64,000 nt of DNA from Lachnospiraceae bacterium A2 (GTDB lineage Bacteria; Bacillota; Clostridia; Lachnospirales; Lachnospiraceae), in contig KE159636.1 of assembly GCA_000403315.2 (NCBI GenBank), forward strand, positions 2,579,797 to 2,643,796. Direction: 5' to 3'. Below the pieces are notes generated by a model. It did no database searches, was not told the DNA's origin, and saw nothing but the letters and a program-made list of their open reading frames with translations. Positions within the stretch are counted from its first letter, which is position 1. Every line of letters starts with the position of its first letter. This document shows, one piece after another, positions 42,866 through 51,279 of the stretch. The position numbers and the translations under genes were made by a program.

Positions 42866-43657
42866 ATGAGTGAAGTAATTGTGATAACATCAGGAAAAGG
42901 TGGAGTAGGCAAGACTACCACCACGGCAAACGTAGGAACAGGACTTGCCCAGGAGGGCAAGAAAGTAGTGCTGATTGATACCGATATCGGGCTTAGGAAC
43001 CTTGACGTGGTTATGGGGCTTGAAAACCGCATTGTATACAATCTGGTAGACGTAGTGGAGGGGAACTGCCGCATGAAGCAGGCCTTAATTAAGGATAAGC
43101 GTTATCCAAACCTTTCCCTCCTTCCTTCTGCACAGACAAGGGACAAGTCAGCCGTATCTCCGGAACAGATGGTAAAGCTGATTGACGAGCTGAAAGAGGA
43201 GTTCGACTATATCCTTTTGGACTGCCCTGCAGGGATTGAGCAGGGATTTAAGAACGCCATCGCAGGGGCAGACCGGGCGCTGGTAGTCACCACGCCGGAA
43301 GTGTCGGCCATCCGCGACGCAGACCGGATTATCGGGCTTCTGGGGGCAAACGAGGTAAAACGCACGGAACTGATTGTCAACCGCCTGCGGATGGACATGG
43401 TAAAGCGGGGGGACATGATGAACATTAACGATGTGACGGACATCCTTGCCATAGACTTAATCGGGGCTATCCCAGACGACGAACAGATTGTTATTTCCAC
43501 CAACCAGGGAGAACCGCTGGTTGGTTCTGACTGCCTTGCAGGGAAAGCTTTTGCCAACATCTGCCACAGGATTTTAGGGGAAGAAGTGCCATTCCTGGAT
43601 TTGGAAATTAAATCCAGCGTATGGGGGAAACTGAAAGAGATCTTTAAAAAAAACTAG
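42866..43657 (+). CDS. minD: Septum-site ATPase MinD
   Basis: A 263-residue deviant Walker-A ATPase: SGKGGVGKTTTTANVGTGLA near the N-terminus, DTDIGLRNLDVVMGLENR, and the switch LLDCPAGIEQGF. The C-terminal amphipathic helix (VWGKLKEIFKKN) anchors it to the membrane. It recruits MinC and is stimulated by MinE. AGCAGGAGG lies 7 bases before the ATG. Confidence 0.97.
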   Translation: MSEVIVITSGKGGVGKTTTTANVGTGLAQEGKKVVLIDTDIGLRNLDVVMGLENRIVYNLVDVVEGNCRMKQALIKDKRYPNLSLLPSAQTRDKSAVSPEQMVKLIDELKEEFDYILLDCPAGIEQGFKNAIAGADRALVVTTPEVSAIRDADRIIGLLGANEVKRTELIVNRLRMDMVKRGDMMNINDVTDILAIDLIGAIPDDEQIVISTNQGEPLVGSDCLAGKAFANICHRILGEEVPFLDLEIKSSVWGKLKEIFKKN

Positions 43658-43669
43658 GAGGAAACCGCT

Positions 43670-43951
43670 ATGGGCTTAATGGATTTTTTTAAAAAGAAAA
43701 CCTCCGGGGACATTGCCAAAGACCGTTTAAAATTAGTGCTGGTTTCCGACCGTGCAAACTGTTCTCCGGATATTATGGAAATGATTAAGAACGACATCAT
43801 CCAAGTGATTTCAAAATACATGGAAATTGATGCGGAGGGGCTGGACATCCAGATTACCCAGACAGAATCGGATGGGAACAATGGGAATGTGCCTGCATTA
43901 TATGCGAATATTCCCATTAAGGACATGAAGCACCCCAGTGTTTCCAGATAA
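43670..43951 (+). CDS. minE: Cell division topological specificity factor MinE
   Basis: A 93-residue MinE: N-terminal membrane/MinD-contact part (MDFFKKKTSGDIAKDRLKLV) and C-terminal dimer domain (IIQVISKYMEIDAEGLDIQI). It displaces MinC and drives MinD off the membrane. Follows minD by 12 bases with AGGAGG upstream. A MinE-type (oscillating) system is common in Clostridia. Confidence 0.93.
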   Translation: MGLMDFFKKKTSGDIAKDRLKLVLVSDRANCSPDIMEMIKNDIIQVISKYMEIDAEGLDIQITQTESDGNNGNVPALYANIPIKDMKHPSVSR

Positions 43952-43974
43952 ATTCAATGTAAGGGACGATAATT

Positions 43975-45099
43975 ATGCTGAAACAGTACCAAATTAAAAA
44001 TTATAATTTCCGCTTGATTTTTTATGTGGTGGCGCTTACCATGCTTGGGATTAGCGTCATTGGGAGCGCCCAGAAAGCCGTCCAAAGCAAACAGGTATTT
44101 GGCCTGCTTCTGGGCCTGTTTGTGATGGCAGTTGTTTCCGTAATTGATTATTCCTTTATCCTGCGTTTCAACTGGCTGATCTACCTGTTCAATATTGGGC
44201 TGCTGTCCCTGATAACCTTCCATGTGTTTGGGGACGACGCTGGAGGCGCAGTCCGGTGGATTGAGGTAGGAGGGTTCCGGTTCCAGCCCTCGGAGCTGTC
44301 CAAAGTGCTGCTAATCCTATTTTTCTCGTGGTTCTTTGGGAAATACCATGAGAAAATCAATTCCCTGCCTATGATTTTTATTTCCGGCGTACTAATTTTT
44401 ATCCCCTGGTACATGATTGAGGACCAGCCGGATCTGTCTACTAGCATAGTTGTTGCAGTAATTTTCATTGCACTCTTGTTTTTGTGCGGATTAAGTTATA
44501 AAATAATAGCAACCGTACTAGCTATCCTAGTCCCAGCAGGGACCTTGTTCGTGTATTTAATCTTACAGCCCAACCAGCAGATTTTGGATAACTACCAATG
44601 GCGCCGGATTATGGCGTGGCTCCAGCCGGAAAAATATGCCAAGGATGCCTACCAGCAGCAGAATTCCATTATGGCAATCGGCTCCGGCCAGCTATGGGGG
44701 AAGGGGCTGAATAACGATACCGCGTTTTCTGTAAAAAATGCGAATTACATCCCGGAGCCCCAAACAGACTTTATTTTCGCGGTTGCAGGAGAAGAATTAG
44801 GGTTTGTAGGGGGCGCGGCCATACTGATTTTACTGTTTCTGATCGTCATTGAATGTATTTTAATTGGGAGAAAGGCAAAAGATTTATCCGGACAGTTAAT
44901 TTGCGGGGGCGTTGCCGTCTGGGTCGGGTTCCAAACCTTCGTGAACATCTGTGTTGTGACTGGATTAATGCCAAATACTGGGCTGCCGCTGCCCTTTGTC
45001 AGCTATGGGCTGACATCATTGGTAAGCCTTTTTATTGGGATAGGGCTTGTACTGAACGTAGGGCTTCAGCCTCTAAAGTATAGAATGGAGGGTTTTTAA
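43975..45099 (+). CDS. rodA: Peptidoglycan polymerase RodA (SEDS family)
   Basis: A 374-residue SEDS glycosyltransferase with about ten membrane helices. Family motifs: GAVRWIEVGGFRFQPSELSK, YQQQNSIMAIGSGQLWGKGL, EPQTDFIFAVAGEELGFVG and the C-terminal TGLMPNTGLPLPFVSYGLTS. It polymerises lipid II and pairs with PBP2. The position among mre/min genes favours RodA over FtsW or SpoVE. It is followed one base later by mgsA. Confidence 0.92.
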   Translation: MLKQYQIKNYNFRLIFYVVALTMLGISVIGSAQKAVQSKQVFGLLLGLFVMAVVSVIDYSFILRFNWLIYLFNIGLLSLITFHVFGDDAGGAVRWIEVGGFRFQPSELSKVLLILFFSWFFGKYHEKINSLPMIFISGVLIFIPWYMIEDQPDLSTSIVVAVIFIALLFLCGLSYKIIATVLAILVPAGTLFVYLILQPNQQILDNYQWRRIMAWLQPEKYAKDAYQQQNSIMAIGSGQLWGKGLNNDTAFSVKNANYIPEPQTDFIFAVAGEELGFVGGAAILILLFLIVIECILIGRKAKDLSGQLICGGVAVWVGFQTFVNICVVTGLMPNTGLPLPFVSYGLTSLVSLFIGIGLVLNVGLQPLKYRMEGF

Positions 45100-45100
45100 T

Positions 45101-45496
45101 ATGAACATCGGATTGATAGCACACGATTCCAAAAAGAAACTGATGCAGAATTTTTGTATTGCCTACCGGGGAATCCTATGCAAAAATGATTTATTTGCAA
45201 CCGGCACGACTGGAAGGCTGATTGAAGAAGTGACAAATTTGTCGATTCACAAGTACCTTGCCGGACATTTGGGTGGAGCCCAGCAGCTTGGAGCCCAGAT
45301 AGAGCATAACCAGATTGACTTGGTTATCTTCCTGCGGGATCCGCTCACACCCAAATCCCATGAGCCGGATGTCAACAATGTGGTACACCTATGCGATACC
45401 CACAACATCCCTCTGGCAACCAACCTTGCCACTGCAGAGCTGTTAATCAAATCATTGGACAGAGGAGATTTAGAGTGGCGTGAAATGTATAAATAA
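45101..45496 (+). CDS. mgsA: Methylglyoxal synthase
   Basis: A 131-residue enzyme making methylglyoxal from dihydroxyacetone phosphate. Key blocks: IGLIAHDSKKKLM, the phosphate-binding TGTTGRLIEE, GGAQQLGAQIEHNQIDLVIF, FLRDPLTPKSHEPDV. Full length. It follows rodA by one base, a common order in Clostridia. The pathway bypasses lower glycolysis when phosphate is short. Confidence 0.95.
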   Translation: MNIGLIAHDSKKKLMQNFCIAYRGILCKNDLFATGTTGRLIEEVTNLSIHKYLAGHLGGAQQLGAQIEHNQIDLVIFLRDPLTPKSHEPDVNNVVHLCDTHNIPLATNLATAELLIKSLDRGDLEWREMYK

Positions 45497-45533
45497 GAGA
45501 AAGCATGTCCATAAAACGGAGGTCATAAGCAAG

Positions 45534-46622
45534 ATGCGGCAGATAGAACAAGCAAAAGACGTCAGCAAAACAGAACAGCTCCATGCAGGCAGAACCATCT
45601 GTAACACTGGGATTGCCAGCCATGCATGGAATAAGGGGAAGGCAGCATATAAAGGATGGAAAGCCCCGGCAGCGCTTGCAGCCATGGCGCTGTGCGTAAC
45701 ATTAGCCTGCGGGTGCGGGGAGCCGGAAAAAATAGAAAATGCCTATGATATCACTGAGAGCACGAAATCCTACGGGCTGTCCTCGGAAAACAGTGAAACT
45801 TCCCAATCCTTTTTTGCAGAGGATATTGCAGTTGCCGGAAATGAGAACAAACCCCTTGCAAATGTAACAGACTCCCTATCCCAGGCTGCGGCATTGTTTG
45901 ACTTGACGGAAGATACCATGCTGTTTGGGAAGAATATCCACGAACGGCTTTATCCTGCAAGCACCACCAAAATCCTGACTGCTTACGTAGCGTTAAAGCA
46001 TGGGGATTTGGCTGCTACCGCAACCGTCACAGATGCAGAGCTCCAACTGGAAGCCGGTTCTTCCACCTGCGGGCTGAAAACCGGGGAAACCCTCACACTG
46101 CAGGAGCTTTTATACGGCTTAATCCTGTGCAGCGGCAACGATGCGGCAAACGTAATTGCCGACCTGGTTTCTGGGAGTACGGAGGAGTTTACAAAGCTGA
46201 TGAACCAGGAAGCCAAGAAGCTTGGGGCTACCAACTCAAATTTTGTCAACCCACATGGGCTGCAGGATGAACAGCATTATACTACCGTGTACGATATGTA
46301 CCTTATTTTTCAGGCAGCCATGCAGAATGAAGAATTTGAAAAAATCATCAGTTCCACAAAGCATACCTGCCAATTTACCAGCCCTTCCGGGGCTTCCTCC
46401 ACGAAAGATTGGAAAACCACAAATAAATTTTTAAATGGGGAGAAGCAGCAGCCAGAAGGCGTCCAGGTCATCGGGGGAAAGACGGGGACTACCAGCGACG
46501 CAGGCTCCTGTTTGGTGCTGTACAGTAAAAAAGGGGAAAAGCCTTATATTTCCATTGTGTTCAAGGCGGATAACCCGGACAATTTATACCAGGAAATGGA
46601 AGAAATGCTGAAAGCAATTTAA
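45534..46622 (+). CDS. D-alanyl-D-alanine carboxypeptidase (S11 family)
   Basis: A 362-residue low-molecular-weight PBP that trims the terminal D-Ala of wall stem peptides. Catalytic motifs: Ser143 in STTK, SGN at 200-202, KTG at Lys316 (GGKTGTT). The N-terminus is odd: about 40 polar residues precede the hydrophobic segment, which ends ACGCG and may be a lipobox. Start at 45534 for its GGAGG site, 11 bases upstream; the in-frame ATG at 45480 overlaps mgsA. No C-terminal amphipathic anchor is evident, which fits lipid anchoring at the N-terminus. Confidence 0.85.
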   Translation: MRQIEQAKDVSKTEQLHAGRTICNTGIASHAWNKGKAAYKGWKAPAALAAMALCVTLACGCGEPEKIENAYDITESTKSYGLSSENSETSQSFFAEDIAVAGNENKPLANVTDSLSQAAALFDLTEDTMLFGKNIHERLYPASTTKILTAYVALKHGDLAATATVTDAELQLEAGSSTCGLKTGETLTLQELLYGLILCSGNDAANVIADLVSGSTEEFTKLMNQEAKKLGATNSNFVNPHGLQDEQHYTTVYDMYLIFQAAMQNEEFEKIISSTKHTCQFTSPSGASSTKDWKTTNKFLNGEKQQPEGVQVIGGKTGTTSDAGSCLVLYSKKGEKPYISIVFKADNPDNLYQEMEEMLKAI

Positions 46623-46665
46623 TTAGCCTGCACTTAGGCGCTTCCAAAGAAATTTGAAATATCAG

Positions 46666-46694
46666 TTGAATTTTTTGTGAATATGTACTATAAT
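46666..46694 (+). promoter_or_regulatory. Sigma-A promoter
   Basis: TTGAAT (46666-46671), 17-base spacer, TATAAT (46689-46694), upstream of the P-loop protein gene. A leader of about 100 bases separates it from the start codon. Confidence 0.6.
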
Positions 46695-46803
46695 TACCAT
46701 ATGAAAATTACTAATATCATGCAAAAAAGAGGGTGTTTCCTTGAATTTACAGAAACTTATTATCTATTTTGCATAAATGCAGTTAGACTAGGAGGAGATT
46801 GCC

Positions 46804-47223
46804 ATGGTACAAATTATAGCTGGAGAAAAGGGAAAAGGGAAGACAAAACATCTGTTAGACAAGGTAAATGAATCAATTAAGTCTGCTACCGGCAATATCG
46901 TATATTTGGATAAAAGCCAGAAGCACATGTATGAGTTAAGCAACAAAGTCCGTTTAATCAATGTGGCAGATTATATGATTTCCAATTGCGACGAATTTTT
47001 AGGGTTCCTTTGCGGGGTGATATCCCAAGACCACGACTTGGAAGAAATGTATTTAGACAGTTTCCTTACGATTGCAAAATTAGAGGGCGGCGACATCAGC
47101 CATTCCATTGCAAAATTAGAATCTATCAGTGAAAAGTTCCATGTTGATTTTGTTTTAAGCATTTCGTTGAATGAAAAGGATTTGCCTGACTGTGCCAACG
47201 GGAAAGTGATCGTGTCATTGTAG
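46804..47223 (+). CDS. Small P-loop protein of unknown role
   Basis: A 139-residue protein beginning with a Walker A motif, GEKGKGKTK (residues 7-15). The rest is alpha/beta with IVYLDKSQKH as possible strand-loop and VDFVLSIS as a Walker B-like strand. It is short for a NTPase but complete: CTAGGAGGAG precedes the ATG and a terminator follows the stop. No family function is known to me; the compact form recalls thymidine-kinase-like or twitching-related ATPases. Confidence 0.65.
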   Translation: MVQIIAGEKGKGKTKHLLDKVNESIKSATGNIVYLDKSQKHMYELSNKVRLINVADYMISNCDEFLGFLCGVISQDHDLEEMYLDSFLTIAKLEGGDISHSIAKLESISEKFHVDFVLSISLNEKDLPDCANGKVIVSL

Positions 47224-47284
47224 ACACTTGCAGAATCAAAAAGAAACATGCAGGATGATGAAGGAAAAGGTAGGAAAAGGTAGG

Positions 47285-47322
47285 AAAAGGGGTTATCGTA
47301 GAGCCGATAGCCCCTTTTACCA
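47285..47322. terminator. Bidirectional terminator
   Basis: Stem AAAAGGGGTTATCG / CGATAGCCCCTTTT with a short loop, A-run before and T-run after. It lies between the convergent P-loop and DUF378 genes and serves both. A tandem GGTAGGAAAA repeat (three units) precedes it. Confidence 0.8.
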
Positions 47323-47331
47323 TATGGAACA

Positions 47332-47544
47332 TTATGCTTCGTTCATGGAACGGATGCGGCCAAATACGCTGCAAAGGTAAATTCCGCCAATTCCTACAAT
47401 TCCATAGACAATCCTGGTAAGCCAGCTCATATCCCCAAACAGAAACGATACAAGGTCAAACCGGAACAATCCAATCAGCCCCCAGTTAATTGCGCCGATG
47501 ATTACAAGGGCTAATAACGTATAATCCAAACCTTTGGTATTCAT
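47332..47544 (-). CDS. DUF378 family membrane protein
   Basis: A 70-residue protein with two hydrophobic helices (LALVIIGAINWGLIGLF and IVYGIVGIGGIYLCSVF) and the DUF378 pattern GAINWGLIG. Function unknown. Start at 47544 because GGAGG lies 8 bases before it; upstream ATGs overlap that site. It is divergent from the HlyD-like gene. Confidence 0.85.
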   Translation of the reverse strand: MNTKGLDYTLLALVIIGAINWGLIGLFRFDLVSFLFGDMSWLTRIVYGIVGIGGIYLCSVFGRIRSMNEA

Positions 47545-47615
47545 ATGCATTCCTCCTTTTTCTGAATTTAGTATTTCCAACCAGAAAAAAATCATGTTGG
47601 AAATTCGTGGAAGTA

Positions 47616-47644
47616 TTGAGTTTCTTCTATTAAAATGGTAGAAT
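47616..47644 (+). promoter_or_regulatory. Sigma-A promoter for the HlyD-like/yggS/sepF genes
   Basis: TTGAGT (47616-47621), 17-base spacer, TAGAAT (47639-47644). It precedes the HlyD-like gene and probably the yggS-sepF-ylmH run. Confidence 0.5.
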
Positions 47645-47719
47645 ATTTTAGGCTTATCATTCTAAATGATATTTTTAGCATAATGAAAAATTGGCTGCAA
47701 GGACAAGGCTTGGGAATTT

Positions 47720-49105
47720 ATGGGAAAAAAGAAAAACAAAAAAGTTGTAAAATTTCACCGGACGTCACATATTAATGTAGGAATTGTTGTGTTCGCAATC
47801 GTTTTTATCTACATGCTTTATAACATGTACCAGTATTTCACGGAAAAACGGACGGCAATTTACGAAGTGACACAGGGGACAATTACACAAGACAACACCT
47901 TTACGGGCGTCGCCCTGCGGGAAGAAAAATTATGTTCCGCAGAAGCCTCCGGCTATATCACTTATTATAACCGGGATGCCTCAAAGGTCAGCATAAATTC
48001 TTACATTTATTCCATCGATGGGGACGGTGATTTTTATAAAGAAATCACCAAGAAAAACGATGGGCAGCTTTTCACCGAGAAAGGCTCCTATGATGAACTG
48101 GAAAAGACGGCTGCAAATTATGTGCTGGGCTATTCTGACGAAAACTTTTATCAGGTATATGGCTTCCAATATGACATGGAAGCAGAACTGATGGAAGCCA
48201 TCAGCTCCAGCGCGCTGGCAAACCTTGGCGAATATTCCGGCGGGGCTGCCGGGTTCCATGCCTATACGGCGCAGGAGCCGGGAATTGTGGTATATAACAC
48301 GGACGGCTTGGAAAATGTGACGGCGGAAAATTTTACCGAGGATATATTTGATGCCCCTGCACACCCAAAAAATAACTTGATTTCCCGGGAGCAGGTCACA
48401 GCAGGGGATCCGGTTTATAAGCTGGTAACCAACGAAATTTGGGATTTGGTAATCCCAGTGCCCGAGGACTTGGCAAAAGATCTGTCGGAGGAGTCCAATA
48501 TCCAGATAGAATTTAAAAAGGACAACACCACGGCATGGGGAGCTTCCCGGATTTTAAACCAGGAGGGAAAGTGGTATTTAATCCTGACTTTCCAAAATTC
48601 CGTAATCCGCTTTGCCGCAGACCGGTATCTGGATGTCAAGCTGATGCTCTCAGATACCAAAGGCCTGAAAATCCCCAATACGGCATTGACAAAAAAGGAT
48701 TTCTTCCTGATCCCAAAGGACTTCCTTACCAAAGGCGGGGATAACAATTCCAACGGGGTAATGCGCCAGTATGTAGACGACAAAGGCAAGACGGTTATGG
48801 AGTTTGCCGCAGCCACCGTAGCGGAAGAAACGGAAGACAAATATTATATTGCTGGGGCAAGCCTGAAAAAAGGCGACAGCATAATGAAACCCGATTCCAA
48901 TGAAGAACTGGTCTTACGGGAAACCGCGCCGTTAGAAGGCGTGTACAATGTCAACAAAGGCTATGCCGTATTCCGCAAAGTGGAAATCCTTTTCCAAAAC
49001 CAGGAATATACCATTGTCAATACAGGGACAAATTACGGCATTTCCCTTTATGACCATATTGCGCTGGACTCATCCTCCATTACGGAAAATGAGATTATCC
49101 ATTGA
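47720..49105 (+). CDS. HlyD-like membrane-fusion/adaptor protein
   Basis: A 461-residue protein: basic N-terminus, one membrane helix (about 19-38), then a long extracytoplasmic part. The stretch TGVALREEKLCSAEASGYITY looks like a HlyD/barrel-sandwich lipoyl-type half, and the C-terminal 200 residues carry beta-rich repeats ending near the final helix-free tail. No ABC or RND pump is adjacent. Instead it lies upstream of yggS, sepF and ylmH, the division-linked cluster, so a role at the septum or wall is possible. It starts 75 bases after a sigma-A promoter. Confidence 0.65.
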   Translation: MGKKKNKKVVKFHRTSHINVGIVVFAIVFIYMLYNMYQYFTEKRTAIYEVTQGTITQDNTFTGVALREEKLCSAEASGYITYYNRDASKVSINSYIYSIDGDGDFYKEITKKNDGQLFTEKGSYDELEKTAANYVLGYSDENFYQVYGFQYDMEAELMEAISSSALANLGEYSGGAAGFHAYTAQEPGIVVYNTDGLENVTAENFTEDIFDAPAHPKNNLISREQVTAGDPVYKLVTNEIWDLVIPVPEDLAKDLSEESNIQIEFKKDNTTAWGASRILNQEGKWYLILTFQNSVIRFAADRYLDVKLMLSDTKGLKIPNTALTKKDFFLIPKDFLTKGGDNNSNGVMRQYVDDKGKTVMEFAAATVAEETEDKYYIAGASLKKGDSIMKPDSNEELVLRETAPLEGVYNVNKGYAVFRKVEILFQNQEYTIVNTGTNYGISLYDHIALDSSSITENEIIH

Positions 49106-49163
49106 TTCAGGATTAAGATTTTGGACTAAGGTCCAGGACTAAGATAGTAAGGAGGGCAAACCT

Positions 49164-49853
49164 GTGATAAACGAAAATTTAATGCAAGTACGGAAAAATA
49201 TAGAAGCAGCATGCCAGAAGGCAGGCAGGAACCCGGAGGAAGTGACTTTAATCGCAGTCAGCAAGACAAAGCCCGTCCCCATGTTAGAAGAAGCATACCA
49301 GGCAGGGAGCCGGGACTTTGGGGAAAACAAGGTCCAGGAGATCATGGACAAATACCCCGTGCTGCCAGACGACATCCGCTGGCATATGATCGGCCACCTG
49401 CAGCGGAACAAGGTAAAATATATTGTGGATAAAGTTTCCCTTGTCCATTCGGTGGATTCCCTGCGGCTTGCTGAGGAGATCAGCCGTCAGGCAGAAAAAA
49501 AACAAACAGAACTTGATATCCTCGTGGAAGTGAATATCGCACAGGAAGAAAGCAAGTTCGGGACATCCCGGGCAGAAGCCGCCCAGTTAGTGGAAGAAAT
49601 AGCAAAACTTCCCTGTATCCATGTCAAAGGCCTTATGACAATTGCGCCATTTGTGGAACATCCAGAAGAAAACCGGAAATATTTTCGCCAAATCAAGGAA
49701 TTATCTGTTGACATAGAGAAGAAAAACATTGATAATGTAAGTATGTCTGTACTTTCCATGGGAATGACGAATGATTATATGGTGGCAGTAGAAGAAGGAG
49801 CAACCATGGTCCGTGTGGGAACAGGCATTTTTGGAGAACGGAACTATAATTAG
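49164..49853 (+). CDS. yggS: YggS-type PLP homeostasis protein
   Basis: A 229-residue PLP-binding protein of the YggS/PROSC family, a single TIM-barrel without known catalysis that buffers PLP. The lysine is in LIAVSKTKPV; other blocks are DFGENKVQEIMDKYPVLPDD, WHMIGHLQRNKVKYI and SMGMTNDYMVAVEEGATMVR. The GTG start has AAGGAGGG upstream. It precedes sepF as in most Firmicutes. Confidence 0.95.
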   Translation: MINENLMQVRKNIEAACQKAGRNPEEVTLIAVSKTKPVPMLEEAYQAGSRDFGENKVQEIMDKYPVLPDDIRWHMIGHLQRNKVKYIVDKVSLVHSVDSLRLAEEISRQAEKKQTELDILVEVNIAQEESKFGTSRAEAAQLVEEIAKLPCIHVKGLMTIAPFVEHPEENRKYFRQIKELSVDIEKKNIDNVSMSVLSMGMTNDYMVAVEEGATMVRVGTGIFGERNYN

Positions 49854-49889
49854 CATGGAAATGATATTGTTATAAGGGAGAACTATTTT

Positions 49890-50408
49890 ATGGGAATGCT
49901 TGATAAATTTTTAGATGTTATGCGGTTAAATGATGACGATGACTTCTATGACGATGATTATTACGATGATGATGATTATGAAGAAGAAAAACCCAAGCGG
50001 AAAAGCATTGCGAAAGAAAAATCTTCAGAACCAGAGGATGAGCCCTATGAAGAAAAGCGTCCCCGGCCTGTAAAATCACAGAAAGTAACGCCCATGCGCC
50101 CTTCCAAACGGTCCAACGTTTCCGGCATGGAAGTCTGTGTCATTAAGCCAACGACGGTAGACGACGCAAGGGAAGTTACAGAAACCCTGCTTCTGGAGCG
50201 GCCGGTGGTGCTGAATGTGGAAGGCCTGGATGTGGACATTGCACAGCGGATTATCGACTTTATTTCCGGTTCCTGCTTCGCCATCAGCGGAAACCTCCAG
50301 AAAATTTCTAATTACATATTTATTATCACCCCGCCCAATGTAGATATATCCGGTGATTTTGACACAATTGTAGATACGTATGGCGGCACCATCCGGTCAG
50401 AATTTTAA
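49890..50408 (+). CDS. sepF: Cell division protein SepF
   Basis: A 172-residue SepF. The N-terminal amphipathic helix (MGMLDKFLDVMRL) binds membrane; an Asp/Tyr-rich acidic linker (about 14-36) follows; the C-terminal domain (about 80-172) has VIKPTTVDDAREVTETLLLE and DFISGSCFAISGNLQKIS. SepF rings tether and align FtsZ filaments. It lies between yggS and ylmH, the standard order. Confidence 0.95.
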   Translation: MGMLDKFLDVMRLNDDDDFYDDDYYDDDDYEEEKPKRKSIAKEKSSEPEDEPYEEKRPRPVKSQKVTPMRPSKRSNVSGMEVCVIKPTTVDDAREVTETLLLERPVVLNVEGLDVDIAQRIIDFISGSCFAISGNLQKISNYIFIITPPNVDISGDFDTIVDTYGGTIRSEF

Positions 50409-50463
50409 AGAAGCATATAAGTAACATGGCGGGATATCCAGCCAGTATTTTAAGGTGACGTCT

Positions 50464-51216
50464 ATGGAAAAAGAAGAACTATTATTAGCAAAACGGTTTG
50501 CCGACTTATCCAGGCAGGCCCAGCAGAAGAACATCGTTGTATTCAGTGATTTTTTAAACCTCAACGAATTGAATATTTTCCGCCAGCAAATCCCAGAGTT
50601 ATATTCTGGTTATGAATGTTTTGGCGGCTATGGATCAAGTGAGCGTCAGATGGTTGCATTTCTACCTGATGCTCTTTGTTATGACTGGCACTTTCCAATT
50701 GCCTGCCTGAAACTTACCCCTGTAAACGCAAGGTTTGCAGAAAACTTAAGCCACCGGGACGTGCTTGGGAGCCTGATGAACCTTGGCATTGAACGGTCCC
50801 GTCTGGGGGATATTCTGGTGGATAAAGCCCTGGCCTATGTGTTCTGCCATGAAAAAATTGCAGGATACCTTATGGAAAACGTAACAAGGATACGCCATAC
50901 CACTGTCTTAGCAGAACAGGTTGCCCTTGAGGACGTACAGATAGAACCCAAAAAAGAACTGGCCGAGGGCATTATCACCTCCAACCGTTTAGACAGCGTG
51001 ATAGCCTGCATCTGTAACATTTCCCGTAACCAGGCAAGCCAGTGGATCCGGGGCGGGCGCGTTTTCATCAATAACCGTGAAACCCTGCAGGCCACTTATG
51101 TATGTAAACCACAGGAATTGATTTCCGTCCGTTCCATAGGCCGGTTCCAGTTCCTCGGCAGCTTTGGCGAAACCCGCAAAGGGCGGCTGAAAATACAGTA
51201 TGAAAAATATATCTGA
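50464..51216 (+). CDS. ylmH: S4-domain RNA-binding protein YlmH
   Basis: A 250-residue protein with N-terminal and middle domains of the YlmH family and a C-terminal S4 RNA-binding domain (about 175-235; SNRLDSVIACICNISRNQAS). It binds ribosomal RNA or stalled ribosomes and is found in the division cluster of Firmicutes. Start at ATG 50464, with AAGGTGA 6 bases upstream; a GTG at 50455 overlaps that site. Confidence 0.92.
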   Translation: MEKEELLLAKRFADLSRQAQQKNIVVFSDFLNLNELNIFRQQIPELYSGYECFGGYGSSERQMVAFLPDALCYDWHFPIACLKLTPVNARFAENLSHRDVLGSLMNLGIERSRLGDILVDKALAYVFCHEKIAGYLMENVTRIRHTTVLAEQVALEDVQIEPKKELAEGIITSNRLDSVIACICNISRNQASQWIRGGRVFINNRETLQATYVCKPQELISVRSIGRFQFLGSFGETRKGRLKIQYEKYI

Positions 51217-51233
51217 TCCTTAAACTTTAAAAA

Positions 51234-51262
51234 TTGAAAATCGCTGTTTTATTTTTTAATAT
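51234..51262 (+). promoter_or_regulatory. Sigma-A promoter for aroB
   Basis: TTGAAA (51234-51239), 17-base spacer, TAATAT (51257-51262), 18 bases before the aroB start codon. The very short leader would leave only the ribosome site. Confidence 0.6.
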
Positions 51263-51279
51263 ATAAGAAAGGGAACGGT

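Noticed and set aside
46677..46871. 64-codon frame overlapping the P-loop gene start
   Set aside because: It begins over the promoter -10 and runs out of frame into the well-started P-loop gene.
47263..47292. Tandem GGTAGGAAAA units as a functional repeat
   Set aside because: Only three short units directly before a terminator; simple slippage is enough to explain them.
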